NCBI GenBank assembly: GCA_034419075.1 | Contig: DAOULR010000010.1 | Location: 17,894 to 81,893, forward strand | DNA from: E44-bin88 sp034419075 | GTDB taxonomy: Bacteria > Chloroflexota > Dehalococcoidia > Dehalococcoidales > BS750m-G39 | Direction of reading: 5' to 3' | Length of the DNA: 64,000 nt | Part shown: piece after piece, positions 17,220-24,787 of the stretch | How the letters are laid out: each line of letters opens with the position of its first letter | Numbering within the stretch: position 1 is the first letter of the stretch | Translations under genes and position numbers: made by a program | The notes under the pieces: generated by a model | Seen by the model: the letters and a program-made list of their open reading frames with translations, nothing else | Database searches by the model: none | What the model was told of the DNA's origin: nothing

Positions 17220-17284
17220 TCCCGCTGGCACCCCATCGCTACAGCAACTCCAACCACCCCCACCCCATTAGTTGACGTTTGGGA

Positions 17285-17305
17285 ACGTATGTGCACCGCA
17301 TACGT
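17285..17305. promoter_or_regulatory. inverted repeat upstream of the peptide/maturase promoter
   Basis: ACGTATG (17285-17291) and CATACGT (17299-17305) form a perfect 7-bp inverted repeat with a 7-nt centre, 29 bp before the -35. There is no T-run, so it is not a terminator of the htpX transcript; an operator is more likely. A second inverted pair (TGTCAA 17321-17326, TTGACA 17335-17340) overlaps the -35. Confidence 0.4.
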
Positions 17306-17334
17306 ACTACCGCCCCAAGATGTCAAATGTACTA

Positions 17335-17363
17335 TTGACAACTGGCAATAAAAGTGCTATATA
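17335..17363 (+). promoter_or_regulatory. consensus promoter of the peptide/radical SAM operon
   Basis: TTGACA (17335-17340), exactly 17 nt, TATATA (17358-17363) with the TGC extension. The predicted start is about 17370, giving a leader of about 33 nt that includes AAAGGAGGTG. It is one of the strongest promoters in the window. Confidence 0.75.
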
Positions 17364-17403
17364 GGAGACATGTAGCAGGCTAGAGAGAAAGGAGGTGGGA
17401 ACT

Positions 17404-17628
17404 ATGGCAAAAGAGGTAACGCGGGCGGACATCGAAAAAATGGCAGAATTGGCTAAGGCTGGAACGGCCGCCCAGCTCGACGCCGTCCTTGGCAGGCAAA
17501 GGGAGATTTTGGCTATGGATTTTGAAGCCTTGCATAAGGTCGCTATGCTGATGCCTAAGGCTGCCAACAACGGTATTTGCGGCTTGGGATGCTCGCCCGC
17601 CACGGGGCTTGAAATGATGCGCAAGTAG
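17404..17628 (+). CDS. putative RiPP precursor peptide
   Basis: 74 aa from ATG 17404; the AAAGGAGGTG ribosome binding site overlaps an earlier GTG, so that start is unlikely. Residues 1-54 are a helical, Ala/Lys/Glu-rich segment resembling a leader peptide. Residues 55-74 (NNGICGLGCSPATGLEMMRK) contain the only two cysteines, in a CX3C arrangement with glycines, as a modification core would. The gene has a consensus promoter and a strong ribosome binding site, then a stable hairpin, then a radical SAM/SPASM gene with a PqqD-like domain. Leader, core and modification are inferred; it could also be a small cofactor-bearing subunit. I do not recognise the family. Confidence 0.7.
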   Translation: MAKEVTRADIEKMAELAKAGTAAQLDAVLGRQREILAMDFEALHKVAMLMPKAANNGICGLGCSPATGLEMMRK

Positions 17629-17644
17629 AGGCGCAAGAATTGTG

Positions 17645-17691
17645 GATAGGGTATCTGTTTAAGCTGGCGCTATTTAAATAGATGCCCTATC
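17645..17691 (+). terminator. 18-bp stem-loop between precursor and maturase genes (attenuator or mRNA 3' end)
   Basis: Arms 17645-17662 and 17674-17691 pair over 18 bp (16 Watson-Crick, two G-U) around an 11-nt loop. The following sequence is pyrimidine-rich (TGCCTTTATAT) but not a full T-run. It probably gives partial termination or protects the precursor mRNA, so that peptide exceeds enzyme. Confidence 0.6.
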
Positions 17692-17733
17692 TGCCTTTAT
17701 ATCGGGAGTTCCCTTTTTGTCAGACGTGAACCT

Positions 17734-19128
17734 ATGGAGAGCTTTGACATTCATGTATTAAGATCGAAGAGCATCAATGTGGCCTTCCAGGCGGAGAGCC
17801 TAGCCATGTTCAGTATCAGCGACAGGGCGGCCGCAATACTCGAGTTATATGAGGAATCTAAGAGCATCTCTCAGATATCGCGGCTGCTCAAGATAGCGGA
17901 GGGGGAGGTTCGCGGCACGCTGGCTTTACTCGATGACAAAAAAGAGCCGGTGTCCGACTCGGGGAAAAAGCAGAAACGGAGTGGCGGGCTTGATGAGCTT
18001 GTCCTCTTTGTTACCCATAGCTGTAATTTCAGTTGCGGGTACTGCTGCGCGCGTGACCTGTCTCAGGGAAAGCCGCACATGGATTTGGCGATGGGGAAGA
18101 AAGCACTGGCAACTTTTTTGAGATTGTACCCCAATAAGCTCGGAACGATTCTCTTCTTCGGTGGGGAGCCTCTGATCAAATTTCGGAGCATCATTAGTTT
18201 GGTTGAATTCACCAAACAGTTTTGCCGGGAAAATCGGATTGATGAGGTGCCGCGGTTCGGCATTGTGACCAATGGAGCGCTTCTTGACTCGGAGGTAATT
18301 GACTTTCTTAGAGAACATGACGTCATGTTGACCATCAGCCTGGACGGCCCTTCACCGGTCAACGATTTCCAACGCGTTTTCCCGTCGGGAGAGGGCACGC
18401 ACGATATCGTCGTTGAGAGGGTTAGCCAATTGAAGAAGGTTCATCATAGTTTCAATATTGAAGCAACCGTGACCAGAAAGACCATTGAAAGTGGGTATTC
18501 TGTTAAGGATACACTTTTATACTTGCATACACTCGGCGCGGAAGCAGCCCACATAATGCCTGTCTGCGGGTCGGACCAGGAGTTAGCCATACTGCCAGAG
18601 CAGGCGGAATCATTGGCCACCAGTTTTAGGGAAGCAGCTGCCTGCACAATGGATTCGCTGCTGACGGATTCCCCGGTATGGCTGCAATATGTTCGTTACA
18701 TATTAGAGTGCTTGATTACTAATGTGCCCAGGAAACATCTATGTTTTGCCGGGCTTGGCGCCTTGTCGGTATTTCCCAACGGGGATGTTTATCCCTGTTA
18801 TTTCTTGGTGAATGAATCGCTCTTAATGGGTAATATTTTCGACCGCGATTGGCCCGGTGAGAAATACTTCGGGGTAGAGAGGCTCCTTGTCGGGCATTCG
18901 AGAGATAGAATGCTCCCCTGCCAGCGGTGCTGGGCCCGAAATATATGTTATTCCTGTTACGGGTTTGGCTATAATGAAAGCGAGCCGCTTTCACCACCGC
19001 CCGAAAGGTTCTGTATGATTCAGAAAGCGATGATAGAAGCGGTTTTGTTGAAGCTTGCCGAGTTCAGGATGAGCCCTGAGCTGTGGCCTAAACTGTTGGG
19101 GTCACTCCAGCATGAATGCTGTTTTTAG
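17734..19128 (+). CDS. radical SAM/SPASM peptide maturase with N-terminal PqqD/RRE-like domain
   Basis: 464 aa. Residues 1-70 look like a PqqD-type winged-helix RiPP recognition element (ISDRAAAILELYEES, ISQISRLLKIAEGEV). Cys97, Cys101 and Cys104 form the CX3CX2C radical SAM motif. FFGGEPL (141-147) and SLDG (202-205) are core motifs. The SPASM region has C337-X12-G-X4-C355, then C396, C399, C405, C408 and C427, enough ligands for two auxiliary [4Fe-4S] clusters. Such enzymes make thioether or C-C crosslinks in peptides or metalloenzyme subunits. The upstream 74-aa peptide is the likely substrate. No Shine-Dalgarno is visible, implying low translation. It ends with an unusual HECCF. Confidence 0.88.
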   Translation: MESFDIHVLRSKSINVAFQAESLAMFSISDRAAAILELYEESKSISQISRLLKIAEGEVRGTLALLDDKKEPVSDSGKKQKRSGGLDELVLFVTHSCNFSCGYCCARDLSQGKPHMDLAMGKKALATFLRLYPNKLGTILFFGGEPLIKFRSIISLVEFTKQFCRENRIDEVPRFGIVTNGALLDSEVIDFLREHDVMLTISLDGPSPVNDFQRVFPSGEGTHDIVVERVSQLKKVHHSFNIEATVTRKTIESGYSVKDTLLYLHTLGAEAAHIMPVCGSDQELAILPEQAESLATSFREAAACTMDSLLTDSPVWLQYVRYILECLITNVPRKHLCFAGLGALSVFPNGDVYPCYFLVNESLLMGNIFDRDWPGEKYFGVERLLVGHSRDRMLPCQRCWARNICYSCYGFGYNESEPLSPPPERFCMIQKAMIEAVLLKLAEFRMSPELWPKLLGSLQHECCF

Positions 19129-19241
19129 CTTTTCCACGCAAGGTATGCCACTTCGGGTGATACCCCGGGACATTTAAGGTAACAGTGAAACCGGTTGAGG
19201 TTCGCGCTGCTGAGATAACAAGCCTCGACTAAGTTCGAAAT

Positions 19242-20003
19242 CTACACCGTGTGGAACAGGTAGATTAATCGGCAGTTTAGCTCAATATCCTGCCAGCCGG
19301 AAGATTCGCCTAAAACTAGATGTTTGGCCAGCCTCTCGTCGAAGATGGCTTCGGGGAACGCCTCGCGGAGCCACCGCACCAGGGTGCTGAAGTTCGCGAC
19401 GGAGGAGGCGGCTCGCTCGGCGCCCAGAAACGAATAATTCAGCCGTTGTTGCCGAAGCTCTACGCTGGGCTCGGCCGATTTTCGGTAATAAAGCCGGGCG
19501 AACTCCTCGGTCTGGCTGGATTTTTCCGTGGCCGTTTCCTTGACCCTTTTCCAGGCGGGGATACCCCCCAACATTATCGTCCGGCCCCAGCTGAACTTGC
19601 TCCGAGACCTTGTTCTCTCCACCTCCACCGAGCTTTCCATCCGGCCGGTGATAATCAAAAAGACGTCGCTAGCGCCCATCCTTTTCTCAGCGCCGGCGCT
19701 GTCCCGAAAGAGGACTTCTTTCTCCTTAAATTCCAGGGTTTGCGCCTCGAAGAGCTGGGGAATCTGACGGAGCTCGGAGTCAGGGCAGGCCAGCGCCGTC
19801 AGGCCCAGCTGGCGCAGATTCTTGACTATCGCTTCGGCTTCCGGCGGGCTGTCGGCGTGGGCGATGATTTTGGGCAGCTCGCCAGCCAGCAGCAGACGGG
19901 TGTGGGTGGGGCTCTTGTTGATAACGGCGGCGACGCTGTTTACCAGCGTTTCGTCGGGGTGGGCCGGAGGAGCTACGGCAATATGCACTACCTCATATTC
20001 CAT
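19242..20003 (-). CDS. hypothetical protein, convergent with the maturase gene
   Basis: 253 aa, soluble, rich in charged residues. Residues 1-95 look like an alpha/beta domain (VVHIAVAPPAHPDETLVNSVAAVI, RLLLAGELPKII, LRQLGLTALACPDSELRQ). Residues 120-150 have FLIITGRMESSVEVERTRSRSK. The C-terminus ends in a hydrophobic LIYLFHTV. I do not recognise a family. It is 76 nt upstream of the second AOR on the same strand, and convergent with the radical SAM gene across a 113-nt gap. No functional claim is made. Confidence 0.55.
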   Translation of the reverse strand: MEYEVVHIAVAPPAHPDETLVNSVAAVINKSPTHTRLLLAGELPKIIAHADSPPEAEAIVKNLRQLGLTALACPDSELRQIPQLFEAQTLEFKEKEVLFRDSAGAEKRMGASDVFLIITGRMESSVEVERTRSRSKFSWGRTIMLGGIPAWKRVKETATEKSSQTEEFARLYYRKSAEPSVELRQQRLNYSFLGAERAASSVANFSTLVRWLREAFPEAIFDERLAKHLVLGESSGWQDIELNCRLIYLFHTV

Positions 20004-20079
20004 CGGCTTTTCCCCTATCGGCTAGTAACTTCCGGCACGTTGTTATCAGCCTTCCCAGCTAACTAAAAGTCAAGGGCGT

Positions 20080-21921
20080 CTATTTGTTGAATTTCTCGAT
20101 GTCCTTAGCTACTTCGCCCAGCCCCAGCTCGTTCAGCTTCTCCTTGGTGGGTATGCCGTTTCGGTTATAGCCCAGGACATCGTAATACTCGTCGAGGAGG
20201 CCATCGAGGTTCTTGAAGGTTTGCCCTGTGGCCGGGCCGGCATCTTTTAGCGGCTCGGTGCGCATCCTCTTGGGCAGGGTATCGTCCTTGCGGTCAAAGC
20301 CCTCGCGGACATTGAAGCAGCGCTCCAGGCATAGCGTCCTCTCGCCTACCTTTTCCACGTAGGCGGGGTCGCCGAACTCCTTGAAGCCCGTAGCCGCTAC
20401 CAACAGCTGGCTGCGCTGCTCGGCGTTGAAACCGGTAACCGGGCTGAAGCTGCACTGAATGACCGAGTCCTGAGTTGCCTGGGATGTCTCGGCCTGGGCG
20501 GCGTCTTGCCCCTTATCGACCTCGGTCAGCTTGTCCTTCTTGCCGGCGAGCTCGTCGCGGGGACGGCCGTACATGTGGCTGGCGCCTATATTGGAGGTGG
20601 CCAGGATTAGCCCGTAGCCTTTGACGGCGCGGGGCTCGTAGGCGGGAAGCTCCAAGCCCTTAATCTGGATGGCGTAGTCTTCGGCGCCCTTGCCGATCTT
20701 TTCCGCCGCCCGTTTGGTGCCTTCACCAAGCAGCTTGCCGAAGCCCTGGCGGCGGCTGATTCTCTCCAGCAGCGTCATCACGGGGGCAGAGTCGCCCCAT
20801 TTGAGCTCCAGGCCGTCGGTGTCTTCCTTGGTGATAATGCCCCGCTGGTAGAGCTCATAGGCGAAGCCGATGGTATTACCAGCGCTGACAGTATCCATGC
20901 CGAGCTTATCACAGAGAGAGTCGGCGGCTATCAGCGCGCCAGCATCGGTGATGGCTAGGTTGCCCGCCAGTGACCAGATAGTCTCATAATCGGGCCCTTC
21001 GCTTGTGGCGCCGGCATAGGGCCCCTCCTTGGCCTCGCGCACCTGACCGCACTTGGTCATGCAGCCGTAGCAGCCATCGTTTTTAGTTTTGATTTTGGCC
21101 AGGGCCTCATCGCCTATCTTCTCCACGCCTTCGAGATGGCCTTCCTGGAAATTTTTCACCGGAAAGATGCCCACCTTCTCGAAGCCCAGCGTCAGGTAAG
21201 AGGTGCCGAAATCGCTCATCTTGATTCGCCCCGGACTGGTCTTTAGGCCGTCAATAATTTCCTTAGTCAGCTTTTTGAAAGAATCGGGGTCGTGCAGGCT
21301 TAAAGGACCCGTAGAGTTGACGGCGAAGGCCTTGATCTTCTTGGCTCCCAGCACCGTGCCCACGCCAGTGCGCCCGCCGACGCGGAGGTTGCTGATGAGA
21401 ACGGCATAGCGGACCAGGTTTTCTCCGGCGGGGCCGATGCAGGCGACCTGGGTGGCTTTTCCGTGCTTCTCGCGTAGTTTCTGGTGCGTCTGCTGGGTGT
21501 CCAGCCCCCAGAGGTCGGCGGCGTCGTGGAGGTGGATACCCTCTTTATCAATGTGGAGATATACCGGTTTGGCTGATTCACCCTCAACGATAATGCCGTC
21601 GTAGCCAGCGAACTTGAGGAAGGCGCCGAAGCTGCCGCCCATAACTGACTTGGCTATCGTGCCGGTGAGCGGGCTTTTGGTTACCAGCGCCATCCGGGAT
21701 ACCGACATGGCGGTAGTCGCCCCCAGGGGGCCCATCATCATTATCACCTTGTTATCGGCGCTCAAGGGCTCCACGCCCGGTTTGAGCTCTTCGTAGAGGT
21801 ATCTGACCCCCAGCCCCCTCCCCCCGATGTAGTCCTTCAGCCACTGTTGGGGGATTTCCTCAACCTGGCTCTGGCCCGTAGTCAGGTTCAGCCGTATCAG
21901 CTTGCCTTTATAACTGCTCAT
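20080..21921 (-). CDS. aor: aldehyde:ferredoxin oxidoreductase, tungsten-containing, second copy
   Basis: 613 aa with the AOR N-terminus (YKGKLIRLNLTTGQSQVEE), tungstopterin-binding MGGSFGAFLKFAGYDG, and the cluster motif CYGCMTKC (CX2CX3C). A cysteine in the QCSFSPVTGFN region may supply the fourth ligand. It differs clearly from the copy at 2970-4775, especially in the last 80 residues, so a different aldehyde is likely. A MoaD-like gene lies 1 nt upstream. It closes a long minus-strand gene run that includes SDRs, an acyl-CoA synthetase and a methyltransferase, suggesting oxidation or reduction of an aldehyde intermediate of that pathway. Confidence 0.93.
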   Translation of the reverse strand: MSSYKGKLIRLNLTTGQSQVEEIPQQWLKDYIGGRGLGVRYLYEELKPGVEPLSADNKVIMMMGPLGATTAMSVSRMALVTKSPLTGTIAKSVMGGSFGAFLKFAGYDGIIVEGESAKPVYLHIDKEGIHLHDAADLWGLDTQQTHQKLREKHGKATQVACIGPAGENLVRYAVLISNLRVGGRTGVGTVLGAKKIKAFAVNSTGPLSLHDPDSFKKLTKEIIDGLKTSPGRIKMSDFGTSYLTLGFEKVGIFPVKNFQEGHLEGVEKIGDEALAKIKTKNDGCYGCMTKCGQVREAKEGPYAGATSEGPDYETIWSLAGNLAITDAGALIAADSLCDKLGMDTVSAGNTIGFAYELYQRGIITKEDTDGLELKWGDSAPVMTLLERISRRQGFGKLLGEGTKRAAEKIGKGAEDYAIQIKGLELPAYEPRAVKGYGLILATSNIGASHMYGRPRDELAGKKDKLTEVDKGQDAAQAETSQATQDSVIQCSFSPVTGFNAEQRSQLLVAATGFKEFGDPAYVEKVGERTLCLERCFNVREGFDRKDDTLPKRMRTEPLKDAGPATGQTFKNLDGLLDEYYDVLGYNRNGIPTKEKLNELGLGEVAKDIEKFNK

Positions 21922-21922
21922 T

Positions 21923-22195
21923 CTAGCCTCCCATAAGAAAATTCAGGATGACGAGCTCGTCACCGTCCCGTAGCTTTGTATCCAGCTCCACGGGACGAAG
22001 TCCGTCGGCATTAAGATAGATACCGAAGACGCGTAAAAGCTTGCCTTGCCTGTCGAACAGGTGGTCGGTGAGGCCGGGGAACTGTTTCTCCAGGCTATCC
22101 AGGCATTCGCCGACCGTCCGCCCCGTTACTTCGGGCTCTTCAATGCCGCCGCTGGCTTCCTGCAGGATAGGCGGCAGCTTGACCCTCACACTCAT
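21923..22195 (-). CDS. MoaD/ThiS-like protein paired with the second AOR
   Basis: 90 aa ubiquitin-fold protein ending VILNFLMGG, so the diglycine is intact. FGIYLNADGLRPVELDTKLRDGDEL matches the C-terminal half of MoaD. It stops 1 nt before the AOR start, implying coupled translation. It probably supplies sulfur for the tungstopterin dithiolene, or assists its insertion; this is known for MoaD and inferred here. Confidence 0.82.
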   Translation of the reverse strand: MSVRVKLPPILQEASGGIEEPEVTGRTVGECLDSLEKQFPGLTDHLFDRQGKLLRVFGIYLNADGLRPVELDTKLRDGDELVILNFLMGG

Positions 22196-22209
22196 TTGTC
22201 TCTGCCTAG

Positions 22210-23928
22210 CTATTTTAGCTTGAAGACCAGCCCCTGGTCGGCGTCAAGCTTAATCTTATCGCCTTCGTTGATAACCAGGGTTCCGTTGCCCGTATTCGCT
22301 ACCAGCGGGATATCGTACTCCCGGCAGTGGATGCAGGCATGGCTCAAGGAGCCGCCGCCGTTGGTGACAATCCCCTTGGCCAGCGGCAGTATCGGCGTCC
22401 ATCCTGAAGACATCCCCGGGGCGACGATGATATCGCCTGGCTTGGTGGCGAAGACGTCCTCGTTGTTAATCACCAGGTGGGCGGTGCCTTCGACGGTGCC
22501 GGCGGGGCTACCGCAGAGTCCAAAGGCGACGGCACCCGTCTCCGGTCGGCGGACGGGGGCATCGCCAGCAACGACCTTGGCCACGATGGCGTCGTGCACC
22601 GACGCCTGGTGCTTGTTGATATCCTCCGGAGTCATTGGCCCCGCGGTGATTATATGCGGCCGTGACTTGAATTCCTTCTGGGCCGTCCATCTTTCGCGGC
22701 GCTCAGCGACGATGTCCTTTACCTCGTATGATTCGGGATAGATAATGAGCAGTTCCAGCTCTTCGGGGATAAAGAAGAACATATCGTCCGGTTCGCTAAT
22801 GGTGCCGAACTTGGCCACCTTTTCCCCGATTTTCCGGACGCAGTAGCGGAAGGTGGTGTGGCAGCCCTGCTCCCAGGCGAGGTCGTGGCTCTCGCTGAAG
22901 GTGCTCGATTTCTGGGCCATCTTAAGCGTGCCCATAAACCAGTCCATGTCCTTGTAACCGGAAGCTTTGACCTTGTCGATAAGCTCCTTGGTGCACTCCT
23001 CCCGCTCCTTGACCAGGCGCGGCCTGATGCTGTCCAGCGGGAAGGGTTCCTTGGGGTCTTTCGACATCTGCAGGTACTGCTGGACGTGGGCGACGGCGGG
23101 GGTGGGGTCTTCCCACCAGGCGGGGATGATGAACTCCATCATACGCGGTGAGCGCCAGCCGTAGCCCTTGACAATAAGGAAGTCGTGGAGGTCTTTCTCT
23201 AGCCATTCCTTGCCTGCCGCTGTCTTCTTCAGGGCGGGGATGACCTTCTCTGCGGGGTTCTTGCTGAAGACGTCGTCAATCTTAAGCTCAATGGCGCGGC
23301 TGCGCAATTGCCAGAGCGTCTTGTCCTGGACGAAGAGGTCGTTATCATAGCCGCGTATTATGCGATGCCATTCCGGAGAAAACTCCTTCATCCCGGCATA
23401 CTCGGCGGCGATATCACTGCAGTGCCAGTAGGCTTCGTAGACGGGGTACATCAGATGGAAGTGGGTCTCCCACTCCCGGTAGAGCATCTGCACCGCCTCA
23501 CGGAAGAGCTTATAGAGCTCATACTGGCGTGCGTTTTCGTAGTCGAAGGTGCGGATTTTATGGCACATGGCTATCAGCTCGTCTTCCATCTCTTTATAGA
23601 GCTTATCCGCGTTGGGGGCGTAGGTCTCGGTGACGAATTTCTTGAAAAGCCCCTCTCTTTCCTTAATCTCTTCCTCGTCGCTGATTCTGAGGGAGCTGGC
23701 CAGGGCGCACCCGTCGAGGCTGCGCGTCTCGCTGCCCCTGACGGTAGGTATCGAAGCCTCGTTGATACCGTAGCAGAGACCGTGGGCTAGAGGATAGGCC
23801 CACATCCAGCCGAAGAGGGGAGTCCAGGCTGGGAAACTGTGGGCCAGGTTCACGAACCACAGCGGGAATTTCTTGAGGTCCCGCTGCGGCCAGAACTCTC
23901 GGGTATATAAGTTCCAAGTCCAGGGCAT
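22210..23928 (-). CDS. PEP-utilising-enzyme mobile (phosphohistidine) domain protein
   Basis: 572 aa. The last 90 residues are the swivelling phosphohistidine domain of PEP synthase-type enzymes: GDIIVAPGMSSGWTPILPLAKGIV, then GGSLSHACIHCREYDIPLV with the acceptor His. Neither the ATP-grasp nor the PEP-binding TIM barrel is visible. The first 460 residues are helical and aromatic-rich, of unknown function. The closest known architecture is a phenylphosphate-synthase-like subunit with the phosphohistidine domain, whose ATP-binding partner is a separate protein; no such partner is in the window. The setting among SDR, cupin and AOR genes supports a role in activating a hydroxylated or aromatic compound. 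The substrate is unknown. Confidence 0.78.
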   Translation of the reverse strand: MPWTWNLYTREFWPQRDLKKFPLWFVNLAHSFPAWTPLFGWMWAYPLAHGLCYGINEASIPTVRGSETRSLDGCALASSLRISDEEEIKEREGLFKKFVTETYAPNADKLYKEMEDELIAMCHKIRTFDYENARQYELYKLFREAVQMLYREWETHFHLMYPVYEAYWHCSDIAAEYAGMKEFSPEWHRIIRGYDNDLFVQDKTLWQLRSRAIELKIDDVFSKNPAEKVIPALKKTAAGKEWLEKDLHDFLIVKGYGWRSPRMMEFIIPAWWEDPTPAVAHVQQYLQMSKDPKEPFPLDSIRPRLVKEREECTKELIDKVKASGYKDMDWFMGTLKMAQKSSTFSESHDLAWEQGCHTTFRYCVRKIGEKVAKFGTISEPDDMFFFIPEELELLIIYPESYEVKDIVAERRERWTAQKEFKSRPHIITAGPMTPEDINKHQASVHDAIVAKVVAGDAPVRRPETGAVAFGLCGSPAGTVEGTAHLVINNEDVFATKPGDIIVAPGMSSGWTPILPLAKGIVTNGGGSLSHACIHCREYDIPLVANTGNGTLVINEGDKIKLDADQGLVFKLK

Positions 23929-24009
23929 GTCCTTTTCCTCCTTAAGACATTATTATCTAGGCGGTATTGCCTATTATACAGTATCTTGCCCAGAAGCTAA
24001 AGAGTGCGC

Positions 24010-24762
24010 TTAGTTTACCCGCCGCGCGCCGTTGATGAGCAGCGACTGGCCACTGATGAAGTCGCTGGCGTCGCTGGCGAAGAAGACGACGGCACCGACG
24101 ATGTCCTTAGGGACGCCGAAACGCCTCATGGGCACGGAGCTGGCGTCCATTTTCTCCATATTTATGTAACTCCTGGTACCGGGGGTATCAATAACACCGG
24201 GAGCGACGGTATTTACGCAGATATTATACTGCCCCAACTCTCCGGCCAGGACGCGGGTGATGCCGATAACGGCGCTCTTGACCGCCGTGTAGTGAATCAG
24301 CCCCTTGGTGGGGGCGAAGCAGGCCTCGGAGGCGATATTTATTATCTTGCCCTTATTTTGTTTTTTCATCTGGGGGAAGACCGCCCGCGCGCAGAGCCAG
24401 GTGCCCTTGGCGCTGACGTCGAACATCTTGTCCCACTCCGCCAGCGAAATCTCATTGAAGGGTTTGCGCGACATCCCATGGTAGAAGCCAGCGTTGTTGA
24501 CCAGGGCGTCGATGCTGCCGAAGGCCTTTACCGTCTCTTCGGCCATTTTTTTGGTGGCGGCTTCGGAGGTAACATCGGTGTTGAGGGCGATGGCTTGGCC
24601 GCCTGCCGTCTTGATTTCGCTGACCACCGCCTGCGCCTCCTTTTCGGCGATATCGGCCACCACCACCTTGGCGCCTTCCTGAGCCAGCCTTAAGGAATAG
24701 GCCTTGCCCAGCCCGTTGGCGCCTCCGGTTACGATGGCTACCTTATTGTCTAACATTCCCAT
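24010..24762 (-). CDS. short-chain dehydrogenase/reductase
   Basis: About 250 aa from ATG 24762, which has AAAGAGG upstream; a longer frame to 24828 would overlap the neighbour and precede the SDR N-terminus. Motifs: GGANGLGK (NAD(P)-binding), NNAG, catalytic YTAVK. It is strikingly similar to the SDR at 26136-26888 (shared GVIDTPG/GYTDTPA region, GELGQYNICVN, FFASDASDFISGQ), so the two are recent paralogues. SDRs interconvert alcohols and ketones; the pair may catalyse two oxidation steps or act on two stereoisomers. Confidence 0.87.
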   Translation of the reverse strand: MGMLDNKVAIVTGGANGLGKAYSLRLAQEGAKVVVADIAEKEAQAVVSEIKTAGGQAIALNTDVTSEAATKKMAEETVKAFGSIDALVNNAGFYHGMSRKPFNEISLAEWDKMFDVSAKGTWLCARAVFPQMKKQNKGKIINIASEACFAPTKGLIHYTAVKSAVIGITRVLAGELGQYNICVNTVAPGVIDTPGTRSYINMEKMDASSVPMRRFGVPKDIVGAVVFFASDASDFISGQSLLINGARRVN

Positions 24763-24787
24763 TTTAAGCCTCTTTCTAGAAATATAT

